A DNA stretch of 64,000 nucleotides, taken from positions 4,055,665 to 4,119,664 of the forward strand of contig NZ_CP021850.1 of assembly GCF_002896855.1 (NCBI RefSeq), read 5' to 3'. Numbering within the stretch: position 1 is the stretch's first letter; every line of letters starts with the position of its first letter. Position numbers and translations under genes: made by a program. Positions 1-9,321 of this stretch are shown here, piece by piece. The DNA comes from Clostridium thermosuccinogenes. GTDB lineage: Bacteria; Bacillota; Clostridia; Acetivibrionales; DSM-5807. The notes beneath the pieces are model-generated. The model saw only the letters and a program-made list of their open reading frames with translations. It searched no databases and was not told the origin of the DNA.

Positions 1-49
1 TTTTCATATCCTTTTTGAATTCTGCATTCATACATCTAGTATGTACAAC

Positions 50-72
50 AAAAAGGCGGGATTATCCCGCCC
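50..72 (-). terminator. intrinsic terminator after glucokinase gene
   Basis: A 7-bp GC-only stem (GGCGGGA/TCCCGCC) with a 3-nt loop is followed on the minus strand by a run of five T. It lies about 55 bp beyond the stop codon of the glucokinase gene and is the expected end of that transcript. Confidence 0.85.
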
Positions 73-126
73 ATTCATCCATTCTATAAACGGTGGAATT
101 GCCCCACCTATGATGCCTTTTGGCTC

Positions 127-1074
127 TTAGTCCTTACCAAGCATGGCAGCACCAACTATGCCCGCATCATTGCCCATCTGGGCTACTTTTATATCGGGAA
201 GGGGTATTTCCTGAGTATAAACTCTTTCCCTTACCATCTTTCTCAACGGTGCCAGGAGGTATTCGCCTTCTTTGCAGACTCCGCCGCCGATAACAATTAC
301 TTCAGGCATGAACAAGTTAACCATATTAGCCAGGCCTTCTGCCAGATATTTAATATATTGGTCGACAAGCTGCTGCCCAATCTTATCTCCCTGACGAGAA
401 GCATCAAAAGCTGTTTTCGCATCAATCTTTGAGAGATCACCGTCTACCAGTTTGTTAACCAGTGATTCCGGATGCTCCTTTGCAGCTTTGCGGGTCTCAC
501 GGATAAGTGCTGTTGCCGATGCATAAGCTTCCCAGCATCCTTTCCTTCCGCAGGTGCACTGCTCACCATCTACTACTATGGTCATGTGTCCCGGTTCAGA
601 AGCTGCAGAGTTAAATCCGCTGTAAACTTTTCCGTTGATAACTACGCCGCCGCCCACTCCGGTACCGAGAGTGATGGTAACAGAGTTCTGCAATCCTTTT
701 GCGGCACCGGCCACGCTTTCTGCCAATGCAGCTACGTTTGCATCGTTTCCAATATATACCGGAAGGTCAATATACTTCTGCATTTCCGCCCTTAACGGCA
801 CATTGTAAAATCTGAGGTTGTTGGCATATACCAGGATGCCGTTTTTCTCATCCGGAGTTCCAGGGCTTCCGATACCTATTGATTTTACGTCTTTCAAATC
901 CACTCCGGCGTCCTTGATGACCTTCAGGGACAGCATAGCCATATCTTTGACTATTTCGGGATACTCCCTTTCCGTTCTGGTTGGAGTGCTGTCTTTTTTG
1001 ATGATTTTGCCTTCTTCATCCACCAAGCCGACAGCGATATTGGTTCCTCCAAGATCAATTCCTATATAATACAT
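127..1074 (-). CDS. ROK-family glucokinase
   Basis: Predicted to phosphorylate glucose with ATP at the start of glycolysis, in the cytoplasm. The 315-residue protein has the N-terminal phosphate-binding DLGGTN motif (residues 7-12), the N110-D111 pair expected to carry the catalytic base, the LGTGVGGG motif (136-143), and the ROK zinc site: H163 in EPGH and the CxCGRKGC cysteines 173, 175 and 180. The ATG has a GGGAGG site 7 nt upstream. It stands alone between a terminator and the ecfT gene. The ROK family also contains sugar repressors, but there is no N-terminal helix-turn-helix here, so a kinase is the better call; substrate (glucose, mannose or other hexose) is inferred from family membership. 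Confidence 0.9.
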   Translation of the reverse strand: MYYIGIDLGGTNIAVGLVDEEGKIIKKDSTPTRTEREYPEIVKDMAMLSLKVIKDAGVDLKDVKSIGIGSPGTPDEKNGILVYANNLRFYNVPLRAEMQKYIDLPVYIGNDANVAALAESVAGAAKGLQNSVTITLGTGVGGGVVINGKVYSGFNSAASEPGHMTIVVDGEQCTCGRKGCWEAYASATALIRETRKAAKEHPESLVNKLVDGDLSKIDAKTAFDASRQGDKIGQQLVDQYIKYLAEGLANMVNLFMPEVIVIGGGVCKEGEYLLAPLRKMVRERVYTQEIPLPDIKVAQMGNDAGIVGAAMLGKD

Positions 1075-1171
1075 AAAATACCTCCCAAAATACTAATTTT
1101 TTGGTTTCACCGCTGAAATTATATCTGTATATTATCATAAATTACAGGCAAAATAAATAGTTATTCGCAAA

Positions 1172-1969
1172 CTACATGTACTGCAGATATAACACTGCTG
1201 CCGAAAATATGAGTGTGACAGCGCTTATTCCGTAATCTCTTCCCGTCAGCTGCAGCTGTTTCATGCGCGTCCGTCCTTCGCTTCCTCTGTAGCATCGAGC
1301 TTCCATGGCATTGGCCAGCTCATCGGCTCTTCTAAAGGCGCTTACAAACAAAGGCACCAATACCGGTATGAAACTCTTGGCTCTCTGTATCAGATTTCCT
1401 GTGTCAAAATCCGCTCCCCTTGCGGCCTGGGCTTTCATTATCTTATCCGTCTCCTCCAGGAGGGTGGGTATAAACCTCAGGGCAATAGTCATCATCATCG
1501 CTATTTCATGGGAAGGAACTCCAAAACGCTTAAAAGGGTTCATAAGCTTCTCTATGCCATCCGTCAGCAGAATGGGAGTGGTGGTCAACGTCAGAAGGGA
1601 TGCCGTCATTATGAGGAGCGACAGCCTCAAGGTCATTTTAATGGTCATATCCACACCTTCATGAGTGATCTTCAGGAAACCAAACTGGAAAATAGGAGTC
1701 CCACGCCCTGAAAACAGGTTTATCAAAGCAGTAAAAATAATTATGAACATCACGGGTTTCAAGCCCTTCAGTGTATATCGTATAGGTATTCCGGAGGACA
1801 CAATAACAGCAAGAGTAAACAGGACAAAAAGCCCAAAGCCAGCATAAGTGTTAATAAGCAACAATATCACCATTAAAAACACCGTCAGCAAGATTTTTGT
1901 CCTTGGGTCAGCTTTATGCAAATATGACTCTCCGGGTATATATTGTCCTATGGTAATATCCTTAATCAT
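1172..1969 (-). CDS. ecfT: ECF transporter transmembrane component EcfT
   Basis: Membrane scaffold of the energy-coupling factor module, which links the two ATPases to interchangeable substrate-binding S proteins for vitamin and metal uptake. The 265-residue protein has several hydrophobic helices (about residues 27-60, 70-85, 110-135 and a C-terminal one at 245-262) and the two cytoplasmic coupling motifs of EcfT, AARGAD near residue 186 and EARCYRG near 225. It overlaps the end of ecfA2 by 8 bp, so the two are co-translated. No S component is encoded nearby, as is usual for a shared (group II) module. Confidence 0.95.
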   Translation of the reverse strand: MIKDITIGQYIPGESYLHKADPRTKILLTVFLMVILLLINTYAGFGLFVLFTLAVIVSSGIPIRYTLKGLKPVMFIIIFTALINLFSGRGTPIFQFGFLKITHEGVDMTIKMTLRLSLLIMTASLLTLTTTPILLTDGIEKLMNPFKRFGVPSHEIAMMMTIALRFIPTLLEETDKIMKAQAARGADFDTGNLIQRAKSFIPVLVPLFVSAFRRADELANAMEARCYRGSEGRTRMKQLQLTGRDYGISAVTLIFSAAVLYLQYM

Positions 1970-2816
1970 TTTTCAGTCTCCCCAGATACTTTGAAATTTC
2001 TTTTTTGGCTTCCTCTATAGTATATATTTTGTCATTTATTCCTGGTATGAAAGTTTTCAGCTTTTTCATGAGATATGTTATTTGCGGCGCTGAAAGTCCT
2101 ATCTCTTCAAGCCTCCACGGGTCGCTAAATATTTCTTCCGGGCTTCCGTCCATCTCTATGGTTCCATTATTCATAACAATTACCCTGTCCGCTATTTCGG
2201 CAATATCCTCCATGCTGTGGGAAACCAATATAATCGTAATCCCAAGTTCTCTATGCATCCGACGGATAATAGAAAATATTTCGTCCCTTCCCGCCGGGTC
2301 CAGTCCTGCAGTAGGTTCGTCCAGAATGAGTATTTTGGGGTTCATGACCAGGACTCCGGCAATGGCCACACGTCTCTTTTGCCCACCGGACAGTTCAAAA
2401 GGAGACTTGTCCAGCACACTCTCATCCAGTCCGACATTTTTAATCGCAGCCTTGACCTGTCTATCCACTTCCTCTTCCGACATGCCATATTTCAGCAAGC
2501 CAAAAGCTACATCCTTAAACACCGTCTCCTCAAACAGCTGATGCTCCGGGTATTGGAAAACTATTCCCACAATCCGCCTTAATTCCTTGAGGTCCTTATT
2601 CCGCGTATCAATGCCGTTTATTCGGACACTTCCTGACGAAGGCTTCAATAAACCATTCAAATGCTGTATGAGGGTAGACTTGCCGGATCCGGTGTGTCCT
2701 ATAATACCGACAAATTCTCCTGATTCTATTTTAAGGTTGATACCGGAAAGAGCAACCTTTTCATAAGGAGTGCCTTTCATATATATATAGCTTAAATTAT
2801 CTATTACTATGGACAT
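1962..2816 (-). CDS. ecfA2: ECF transporter ATPase EcfA2
   Basis: One of the two ATP-binding subunits that drive the ECF vitamin/metal importer. It shows Walker A GHTGSGKST (near residue 40), the Q-loop in VFQYPEHQ, signature LSGGQ, Walker B ILILDEP and switch histidine in VSHSMED. The start used is the ATG at 2816, because GGAGG lies 5 nt before it; an upstream in-frame start at 2828 would swallow that site. 284 residues. Pairs with ecfT directly downstream. In most Clostridia it follows ecfA1 immediately, but here a gene on the opposite strand lies between them. Confidence 0.95.
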   Translation of the reverse strand: MSIVIDNLSYIYMKGTPYEKVALSGINLKIESGEFVGIIGHTGSGKSTLIQHLNGLLKPSSGSVRINGIDTRNKDLKELRRIVGIVFQYPEHQLFEETVFKDVAFGLLKYGMSEEEVDRQVKAAIKNVGLDESVLDKSPFELSGGQKRRVAIAGVLVMNPKILILDEPTAGLDPAGRDEIFSIIRRMHRELGITIILVSHSMEDIAEIADRVIVMNNGTIEMDGSPEEIFSDPWRLEEIGLSAPQITYLMKKLKTFIPGINDKIYTIEEAKKEISKYLGRLKND

Positions 2817-3006
2817 TAATTCCTCCATAAATTATTCAAATAATTACTTTTCCCTTAAGGTTATTTCCACCAAAACCTCTGGACAGAACATTATAATTAT
2901 ATAATAATGAAATCATAATACAAGTAGATGAGATATAAAGCAATATTAAAATAACCAGTAAAATACAGCAACAGGTAAATAATTATTACTGCAAGAGGAG
3001 CGAGAT

Positions 3007-3606
3007 ATGAGCGAGCATTATTATACGGAAAATCCTTCATCAAAATTAATAGAGAAGCAGTTTTCATTCAGCATAAAGGACAAAACACTGCACTTTAAAT
3101 CAGTAAGCGGTGTATTCGCCTTCTCCGAAAAGGTGGATAAGGCTTCCCAGCTCCTGATAAAAGCATTTTCACCATCAGGTACGGATGTGCTTGACCTAGG
3201 ATGTGGCTATGGAGCCATAGGGCTTTTTATTAAAGCTCTGTTTCCGGATCAAAAGGTTTTATTAAGTGATATAAACTCCAGAGCTATTGAATACGCAGCC
3301 TTGAATGCCCGGGAAAACAATTTGGAGGTTGAACTGGTAAAAAGCGATCTTTTTAGCAACTTACCTCAGGCAGCTTTTGATGATATAGTTTCCAATCCAC
3401 CGATTGCCGCCGGTAAAAAGCTGAACACCGAACTGATCCACCAATCCTATGAGCATTTGAGGCCAGGCGGTTCCCTGTGGCTTGTCGCTTTTCACAACAA
3501 GGGTGGCTCCACCCTCAGGAACATTATGTCAGACCGGTACGGCAATGTCCAGGATGTGGTCAAAAGCGGCGGTATAAGAGTTTACCGTTCGTCCAGAACC
3601 GAATGA
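3007..3606 (+). CDS. class I SAM-dependent methyltransferase (RsmC/YbxB-like)
   Basis: Probable small-domain rRNA guanine-N2 methyltransferase. The 199-residue protein has the SAM-binding motif I DLGCGYGAIG (about residues 62-71), the acidic DI at the end of strand 2, and the SNPPI motif (about 130-134) typical of enzymes that methylate exocyclic amino groups of bases. It corresponds to the C-terminal catalytic half of RsmC, the short form seen in Firmicutes. Start ATG preceded by GAGGAG. It is the only host gene on the plus strand here and it sits between ecfA1 and ecfA2, facing ecfA1 tail to tail. The exact rRNA target is unknown. Confidence 0.85.
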   Translation: MSEHYYTENPSSKLIEKQFSFSIKDKTLHFKSVSGVFAFSEKVDKASQLLIKAFSPSGTDVLDLGCGYGAIGLFIKALFPDQKVLLSDINSRAIEYAALNARENNLEVELVKSDLFSNLPQAAFDDIVSNPPIAAGKKLNTELIHQSYEHLRPGGSLWLVAFHNKGGSTLRNIMSDRYGNVQDVVKSGGIRVYRSSRTE

Positions 3607-3760
3607 CAAGGAGCACTGCCGTCTTGTCGGTACAATGGGCTGGAACCCACGTTATTTTTCTATAAGGTTGTTAATTACGGTCAATACATCCTTATAACGA
3701 CATTTTCAATTTTCCCAATACACTTTTTGCTATGCAAAACATAGCCATCCCCGTATGGTT

Positions 3761-4618
3761 TTATTGGGATTTCATTGCTTTAGCCAGCACCCTGCCGGCA
3801 TCCTCCACATTAAGCACGTTTGTGGGGAAACTATACCCTTCCTTATTCAGCTCATAAAAAAGCTCGGTCACCTGGGGAACATCCAGACCCAGATTTTTTA
3901 TGCCCGGTACGTTGGAAAACACATCCCCGGGCTTTCCATCCATCACTATACTGCCGTTGTCAATTATTATAACCCGGTCTGCTTCCGCTGCCTCATCCAT
4001 ATAATGGGTTACATGGATTATGGTGATATTTTCTTCCTTATTGAGTTTTTTCAGCACTCCCATAACTTCTCTTCTACCTACCGGGTCCAGCATGGAAGTA
4101 GCTTCGTCCAGAATTATGCATTCCGGTTTCATAGCAAGAATGCCGGCAATAGCCACCCTCTGCTTCTGACCTCCGGACAGCAAATGGGGAGCATTTTTCT
4201 TCAATTCGTAAATACCCACAGCTTTCAGGGACTCGTCCACGCGCTTTCTGATTTCTGATGGTTCAACACCCATATTTTCGGGCCCAAAGGCTACATCCTC
4301 CTCAACCACTGTGCCCACTATCTGATTATCCGGATTTTGGAACACCATGCCGGCACTCCTCCGGATTTCCCACAGCCGGTCGGGATCCCTGGTGTCCATT
4401 CCCTTTACCAGGACAGTTCCCTCCGTCGGTATCAGAAGAGCATTCAAAAGCCTTGAAAAGGTTGATTTGCCGGAGCCATTCCTGCCTATAATAACAACAA
4501 ACTGTCCCTTTTCAATCTTCAAATTTAGACTGTTCAAGGCCTTATGATCCTTTATTGCCTCCTGATCCGATTTATATATATATGATACATTTTTTAACTC
4601 AAACATTTTATCGCTCAT
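3761..4618 (-). CDS. ecfA1: ECF transporter ATPase EcfA1
   Basis: Second ATP-binding subunit of the ECF module, acting as a heterodimer with EcfA2 under EcfT. Walker [11 protein letters not shown]-loop VFQNPDNQ, signature LSGGQKQR, Walker B CIILDEA with a DEAT rather than DEPT sequence, and switch histidine THYMDEA are all present in 285 residues. It follows rplQ after about 90 bp in the usual position at the end of the alpha operon. Start ATG has a weak AGGA site; the ATG four codons in is the alternative. Confidence 0.95.
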   Translation of the reverse strand: MSDKMFELKNVSYIYKSDQEAIKDHKALNSLNLKIEKGQFVVIIGRNGSGKSTFSRLLNALLIPTEGTVLVKGMDTRDPDRLWEIRRSAGMVFQNPDNQIVGTVVEEDVAFGPENMGVEPSEIRKRVDESLKAVGIYELKKNAPHLLSGGQKQRVAIAGILAMKPECIILDEATSMLDPVGRREVMGVLKKLNKEENITIIHVTHYMDEAAEADRVIIIDNGSIVMDGKPGDVFSNVPGIKNLGLDVPQVTELFYELNKEGYSFPTNVLNVEDAGRVLAKAMKSQ

Positions 4619-4711
4619 ATTTATTTTCCTATAACCTGTCTATATAAAATTAGGGATTATGCTGAACCAAGTTCCGCTTAATCCCATAGCAAACAATATT
4701 CTTATGTTATT

Positions 4712-5236
4712 TTACACCAATTCGAGAATTACAACCTCAGCAGCATCGCCTCTTCTTGGTCCAAGCTTGTATATCCTTGTGTAGCCGCCATTCTTTCCTT
4801 TATATTTTGGCGCTATTTCGTCGAACAACTTGTCAACAACATTTATAGGCTTGCCGTTCTCGTCTTTAACTCTGTAAACCCAGTTAATTGCCTTTCTTCT
4901 GGCATTCAGCCTTGAAGGGCTGTCAACAGTAACCATATCGGTTTTTATCTCTCTGTCAACCACTTCATACTTTCTGCCATTCTTGGATGTAACTGTTTTA
5001 GTTATCTTCCTGCCGTCGCTGTCCAATTTTGCTTTGCTGACCTTTACCTGTTTAGAAGTAAAATTGTCAACTTCGCTTACAGCAATCGATATCAGTTTTT
5101 CTGCAATATTTTTAACTTCCTTGGCTCTAGCCTCAGTAGTTTGGATCTTACCGTTCTGCAACAAGGATGTTACAAGGCTTTTTAAAATCGCCTTCCTTTG
5201 GTCTGTAGGACGACCAAGCTTTCTTTGTAGTGCCAT
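4712..5236 (-). CDS. rplQ: 50S ribosomal protein L17, extended
   Basis: Large-subunit protein that sits near the outside of the nascent-peptide tunnel. The N-terminal half ([15 protein letters not shown]) and the C-terminal [15 protein letters not shown] block are typical. The start is the ATG at 5236 with AGGGAGG just upstream, giving 174 residues against about 112-130 in most bacteria. The extra length is an internal, lysine-rich segment of about 50 residues (roughly 56-105) inserted between the first helical part and the SRLNARRKA helix. Last ribosomal gene of the cluster, about 165 bp after rpoA. Confidence 0.95.
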   Translation of the reverse strand: MALQRKLGRPTDQRKAILKSLVTSLLQNGKIQTTEARAKEVKNIAEKLISIAVSEVDNFTSKQVKVSKAKLDSDGRKITKTVTSKNGRKYEVVDREIKTDMVTVDSPSRLNARRKAINWVYRVKDENGKPINVVDKLFDEIAPKYKGKNGGYTRIYKLGPRRGDAAEVVILELV

Positions 5237-5401
5237 TAAATTCCCTCCCTTACCTGATCCTGGCAACAGGCAGCAGTCAGCTATAAAATCTGAAACATGC
5301 ATGCTCTGCTCTAATGGTATTTAGTTTACCCTATTGCCTTTATTTTCAGTATTTTAGTTATTTTTTGCTAAGTATACTGCCTGCTTGTCATAGCGGCATA
5401 A

Positions 5402-6346
5402 TCATTCTTCACTGGGTGCAAGCGATAACCCTAAAGCACCAAGCTTTTGAAGTACCTCTTCAAGAGACTTTCTTCCGAGGTTCCTTACCTTCATCATATC
5501 CTCTTCCGTCCTGTTTGTCAGGTCTTCTACCGTATTTATACCTGCTCTCTTCAAGCAGTTGTACGACCTTACGGAGAGATCCAGTTCCTCAATAGTCATC
5601 TCAAGAACTTTTTCCTTCTTGGTCTCTTCCTTTTCCACCAATATCTCAGCATGTTTTGCATGATCTGAGAGATCGATGAAAAGGTTCAGGTGTTCGCTCA
5701 ATATTTTCGCCCCAAGGCTTATTGACTCGTCCGGCTTTATGCTTCCATTTGTCCAAACTTCCAGAGTAAGCTTGTCATAATCTGTAAACTGGCCAACACG
5801 GGTATTTTCTACAGTATAGTTGACCTTTCTGATCGGTGTATAGATCGAATCAACCGGAATAATACCTATTGGCTGACCAGGTTGCTTGTTGTTCTCAGCG
5901 GAAACATATCCTCTGCCTTTGTTGATGGTCAACTCCATGTACAGCCTGTGGTCACCATTCAACGTAGCTATATGATGATTTGGATTAAGAATCTCCACAT
6001 CGGCATCAGCTTTAATGTCTCCGGCAGTAACCTCTCCTTCACCATCAGCATCAATATAAACTACTTTGGGGCCTTCTCCGTTAAGCTTAAAGGATATCTC
6101 CTTAATGTTCAGGATAATTTCCGTGACATCCTCAATTACTCCAGGTATGGTGGAAAACTCATGCAAAACACCGTCAATCTTTATTGATGTTACAGCAACA
6201 CCCGGCAAAGATGACAAAAGTATCCTTCTCAATGAGTTTCCCAGTGTGATTCCATATCCTCTTTCCAGAGGTTCCACAACAAATTTCCCGTAAGTGTTAT
6301 CCTCACTTGTGGCTACACATTCAATCTTTGGCTTTTCCATTTCCAT
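5402..6346 (-). CDS. rpoA: DNA-directed RNA polymerase subunit alpha
   Basis: Alpha subunit, which nucleates RNA polymerase assembly through its N-terminal domain and contacts promoter UP elements and regulators through its C-terminal domain. The N-terminal part has the conserved [14 protein letters not shown] stretch; the C-terminal domain has the helix-hairpin-helix [20 protein letters not shown] region near residue 270-300. The ATG at 6346 is chosen because GGGAGG lies 10 nt upstream; a TTG at 6355 overlaps that site. About 314 residues, the usual length. Lies between rpsD and rplQ in the standard alpha operon. Confidence 0.97.
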   Translation of the reverse strand: MEMEKPKIECVATSEDNTYGKFVVEPLERGYGITLGNSLRRILLSSLPGVAVTSIKIDGVLHEFSTIPGVIEDVTEIILNIKEISFKLNGEGPKVVYIDADGEGEVTAGDIKADADVEILNPNHHIATLNGDHRLYMELTINKGRGYVSAENNKQPGQPIGIIPVDSIYTPIRKVNYTVENTRVGQFTDYDKLTLEVWTNGSIKPDESISLGAKILSEHLNLFIDLSDHAKHAEILVEKEETKKEKVLEMTIEELDLSVRSYNCLKRAGINTVEDLTNRTEEDMMKVRNLGRKSLEEVLQKLGALGLSLAPSEE

Positions 6347-6494
6347 TACCAACAAACCCTCCCTTAAGTAAACTTTAAAATTTCTGAGGGCAACTGATTC
6401 ATAAAATCCAATGCGGTCTATCTATAATAAATTCAAATTTAACTTCAGTTGCTGTTCCAAGAATATCGGTGATAAAACATCTAACCACCAGATA

Positions 6495-7121
6495 TTACTT
6501 GGAATATAGCTCAACAATAAGGTGTTCACTGATAGGCAGGTCTATATCCTCTCTTGATGGCTGTGCAACTACCTTTCCAGTTAAATTCTCAGCATCAAAT
6601 TCCAACCACTTTGGAACAAGTCTTCCGTTGGTTGCGTCCAACATAGCCTTAAATTTGGGTGAACTCTTGCTTTTGTCGGTAACAGCTATAACATCCCCAA
6701 CTTTAAGAAGATATGAAGGTATATTTACCTTTTTACCGTTTACAGTAAAATGAGAATGTCTGACGAGCTGCCTTGCTTCAGGTCTAGACATAGCCAGACC
6801 AAGCCTGTAGACAACATTGTCGAGTCTGCTTTCCAATATTTTAAGAAGGTTTTCACCTGTAACACCTTTAGTTTTTAATGCCATTTCAAAATACTTTCTG
6901 AACTGGCTTTCAAGAACTCCATAGAATCTTCTTGCTTTCTGCTTTTCGCGAAGCTGAAGACCATATTCGGACAATTTCTTTTTATTCTGTCCATGCTGTC
7001 CGGGAGCGTATGCTCTTCTAGAAATTGCGCATTTATTTGTATAGCATCTTTCACCCTTCAGAAAAAGCTTTTCCCCTTCTCTGCGGCAGAGTCTGCAAGA
7101 TGCTTCTGTATATCTTGCCAT
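6495..7121 (-). CDS. rpsD: 30S ribosomal protein S4, zinc type
   Basis: Primary 16S-binding assembly protein and, in many bacteria, a translational repressor of its own operon. 208 residues with the S4 RNA-binding domain ([23 protein letters not shown], about 97-120). The N-terminus keeps the four-cysteine metal site: C9, C12, C26 and C31, so this is the zinc-containing paralogue. Preceded by a 372-bp gap that may hold its regulatory leader, unlike the tight spacing elsewhere in the cluster. Confidence 0.97.
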   Translation of the reverse strand: MARYTEASCRLCRREGEKLFLKGERCYTNKCAISRRAYAPGQHGQNKKKLSEYGLQLREKQKARRFYGVLESQFRKYFEMALKTKGVTGENLLKILESRLDNVVYRLGLAMSRPEARQLVRHSHFTVNGKKVNIPSYLLKVGDVIAVTDKSKSSPKFKAMLDATNGRLVPKWLEFDAENLTGKVVAQPSREDIDLPISEHLIVELYSK

Positions 7122-7493
7122 CTAAATTTACACCTCCAACGATATGAATTTACAATTGCTGATACAAACCTGCTTCACATACTGTCATCATCAATTGTAA
7201 CCATCTTACATAAACATATAATATATAATGAACGTAGCTAATATCAAAATTACCAAAGAATAATCTACGGAAGGTTCATCAATATACCCGGCGAACCTTA
7301 AGCTGCATAATGGCACATGGTCCAAAGCCGCTATACGATGAGTAGTACTGCCTTGAGCTTTTCTTATAAGCATTTTTCTTATAAGAAAGGCTATCCGTAA
7401 ATATTCTTAAAATAAGTTGAACTTATAACGTGCCTTCGATATGCGACGTTGACTTCCTATATCGACGCAAACTTGTACACGCCAACCTGAATA
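7122..7493 (-). other. 372-bp gap before rpsD, possible S4 leader
   Basis: No ORF is convincing here. On the minus strand the gap contains a 7-bp inverted repeat (AAGGTTC at 7271-7277 and GAACCTT at 7293-7299) and a short direct repeat built on CTTATAAG near 7360-7385. S4 binds a structured leader ahead of its own gene in several Firmicutes, so a leader of that kind is a reasonable guess, but I could not match a known consensus fold. No strong promoter was found. Confidence 0.35.
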
Positions 7494-7898
7494 TTACACT
7501 CTTCTTCTCTTAGGAGGCCTGCATCCATTGTGAGGAATGGGAGTTACGTCCTTTATCAGGCTCACTTCCAGACCAGCAGCCTGTAATGCTCTTATGGCAG
7601 CTTCCCTTCCTGAACCTGGTCCTTTTACATATACTTCTACATATTTCAGGCCGTGCTCCATAGCAGCTTTTGCTGCTGTTTCTGCAGCCATCTGAGCAGC
7701 AAAAGGTGTGCTCTTTTTGGATCCCCTAAAGCCCAATCCACCTGCGCTTGCCCATGATATTGCATTTCCTGCTGTATCTGTCATTGTTACAATTGTATTA
7801 TTAAATGAAGAACGGATATGCGCTGCACCACGTTCGATATTTTTACGTTCTCTTCTTTTTCTGGTGGTTTTCTTTGCACCAGCAGCTTTTGTCGCCAT
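7494..7898 (-). CDS. rpsK: 30S ribosomal protein S11
   Basis: Platform protein of the small subunit that contacts the 3' domain of 16S rRNA and the mRNA exit path. 134 residues with the conserved [14 protein letters not shown] block and the C-terminal [13 protein letters not shown] tail. The first ~20 residues are lysine/arginine-rich, slightly longer than in Bacillus. It lies 17 bp after rpsM, in the normal order. Confidence 0.97.
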   Translation of the reverse strand: MATKAAGAKKTTRKRRERKNIERGAAHIRSSFNNTIVTMTDTAGNAISWASAGGLGFRGSKKSTPFAAQMAAETAAKAAMEHGLKYVEVYVKGPGSGREAAIRALQAAGLEVSLIKDVTPIPHNGCRPPKRRRV

Positions 7899-7915
7899 TC
7901 AGATTTCAACCTCCT

Positions 7916-8287
7916 TTATTTCTTTCTTTGTACACCAACGGTTTTCTTTGGACCTTTTCTCGTTCTGGCATTAGTTTTGGTTCTCTGTCCCCTGACAGGC
8001 AGACCCAGTCTGTGCCTTCTTCCTCTATAGCATCCTATCTCAATAAGTCTCTTGATATTGAGGGCTACCTCTCTTCTGAGGTCACCTTCAACTTTATATT
8101 CCTTGTCTATAACTTCTCTCAGCTTTGCAATTTCATCATCAGTCAAATCTCTGATCCTTGTATCTGGGTTGACGCCGGTTTTAGCCAAGATTTCATTTGC
8201 TTTAGCCCTACCTATTCCATATATATACGTCAAACCAATTTCTGCCCTTTTTTCTCTGGGCAAATCAACTCCGGCGATACGAGCCAT
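7916..8287 (-). CDS. rpsM: 30S ribosomal protein S13
   Basis: Small-subunit head protein that forms bridges to the large subunit and contacts the P-site tRNA. 123 residues starting [14 protein letters not shown], with the [12 protein letters not shown] helix-hairpin-helix and the [19 protein letters not shown]-terminal block. Followed closely by rpsK. The gap separating it from rpmJ contains two competing inverted repeats. Confidence 0.97.
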   Translation of the reverse strand: MARIAGVDLPREKRAEIGLTYIYGIGRAKANEILAKTGVNPDTRIRDLTDDEIAKLREVIDKEYKVEGDLRREVALNIKRLIEIGCYRGRRHRLGLPVRGQRTKTNARTRKGPKKTVGVQRKK

Positions 8288-8469
8288 TAGTTTTTACACC
8301 TCCAAGTTAAAATCTCATCTTTTCAGTTTAAATAATTGTAGTTTTTATAATAAACACCTCAGGACATGATTAATGTTGCACAATATTTTGCACCCCATTA
8401 TATCATGCAGCCGCTCCCGGATGTAATATTACTTGTGAATGTTGAATACTTAAGCCTGTAAGGTTTCTA

Positions 8470-8549
8470 GTCAACTGCCAACTTCAGCCGGCAGTTGACA
8501 ACAAGCAAGTTAAAATTATATTAAATAATTTGCCTGTTGTCAACTGCCG
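8470..8549 (-). promoter_or_regulatory. competing inverted repeats between rpmJ and rpsM
   Basis: Three copies of one short sequence give two mutually exclusive hairpins. Positions 8489-8503 pair perfectly with 8535-8549 (15 bp), and positions 8490-8499 pair perfectly with 8470-8479 (10 bp); the shared arm can be in only one stem at a time. In transcript order the longer stem forms first. No U-run follows either stem, so a simple terminator is unlikely. The remaining sequence of the 290-bp gap (8288-8577) shows no ORF. Confidence 0.55.
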
Positions 8550-8577
8550 ACCATATTCCGCAACGCTAACCTGCGCA

Positions 8578-8691
8578 TTAACCCTGCTTCTGTTTGTGCT
8601 TCGGGTTTTCGCAGATAACCATGACTCTGCCTTTTCTTCTTATTATTTTACACTTTTCGCATATAACCTTAACAGATGGCTTTACCTTCAT
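8578..8691 (-). CDS. rpmJ: 50S ribosomal protein L36, zinc type
   Basis: A 37-codon gene read directly from the sequence. It encodes MKVKPSVK at the start and the zinc ligands C-X2-C (CEKC), then C and H in CENPKH, typical of the C+ form of L36. L36 is a small late-assembly protein near the peptidyl transferase region. The start has GGAGGGG about 6 nt upstream. It occupies the standard place between infA and rpsM. Confidence 0.95.
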   Translation of the reverse strand: MKVKPSVKVICEKCKIIRRKGRVMVICENPKHKQKQG

Positions 8692-8764
8692 TATAACCCC
8701 TCCTTCGACTATTCCTTCTCGTTAGTATCAAATCATGCTATTATACGTTACTTTGTATTAGCGC

Positions 8765-8983
8765 TTATTTGGCTCTCCATGTTATCCTGCCTCGGGACAG
8801 ATCGTAGGGCGAGAGCTCTAAAGTTACTTTATCTCCCGGTAAAATCCTGATAAAATTCATCCTTAACTTACCGGAGATATGTGCCAGAACCTTGTGACCA
8901 TTCTCCAGTTCTACTTCGAACATAGCGTTTGGCAGAGCTTCCACTACCGTTCCCTCTACCTCAATAACATCTTCCTTGGACAA
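8765..8983 (-). CDS. infA: translation initiation factor IF-1
   Basis: Binds the ribosomal A site during initiation and supports IF-2 and IF-3. A single OB-fold protein with the family sequence [14 protein letters not shown] at the start and [14 protein letters not shown] at the end. The TTG at 8983 is preferred: AAAGGAGG lies 9 nt before it and it gives exactly 72 residues, the usual length; another TTG two codons upstream is only 3 nt from the binding site. Confidence 0.96.
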   Translation of the reverse strand: MSKEDVIEVEGTVVEALPNAMFEVELENGHKVLAHISGKLRMNFIRILPGDKVTLELSPYDLSRGRITWRAK

Positions 8984-9015
8984 AACCAAAAACCTCCTTT
9001 ATATAGGCTTTCATA

Positions 9016-9291
9016 TCAACTATTCATCGTTCCGTCAAGTTCAGCTAATGCTTTTCTTATATCTGCATTTGATACCTTTTGCCCGGTCAAAAGCCTGTTG
9101 CCTATGCTTTCAATTACCGTTTCCGACAGTTCCAGATGCTTTTTCTTTTTCTTTTTGGGTTTTTCAATTCTTCTTAGGTTTCCATCAGATATCAGCACGT
9201 ACATGCTATCGACAATGCCTACTACCACAAACCTTTTGCCTGCGTCTCTTCCGGCTTTTGAGAAGACCACCTGTCCTAGGACAGTATCCAA
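9016..9291 (-). CDS. KOW-domain RNA-binding protein (L14e-like)
   Basis: A 91-residue protein with an N-terminal KOW/SH3-like fold (GQVVFSKAGRDAGKRFVVVG) followed by a run of lysines (about residues 45-52) and a short helical tail. Members of this family sit between map and infA in many Clostridia and resemble archaeal/eukaryotic ribosomal L14e in the KOW part. A role in ribosome binding or assembly is inferred from fold and position; no function is established from the sequence. Confidence 0.88.
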   Translation of the reverse strand: MDTVLGQVVFSKAGRDAGKRFVVVGIVDSMYVLISDGNLRRIEKPKKKKKKHLELSETVIESIGNRLLTGQKVSNADIRKALAELDGTMNS

Positions 9292-9321
9292 TTTTAATCA
9301 CCTCAACCAACTATGCACTCA

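Noticed and set aside
8289-8469. A second small gene between rpmJ and rpsM
   Set aside because: No frame longer than a few dozen codons has both a start and a ribosome binding site.
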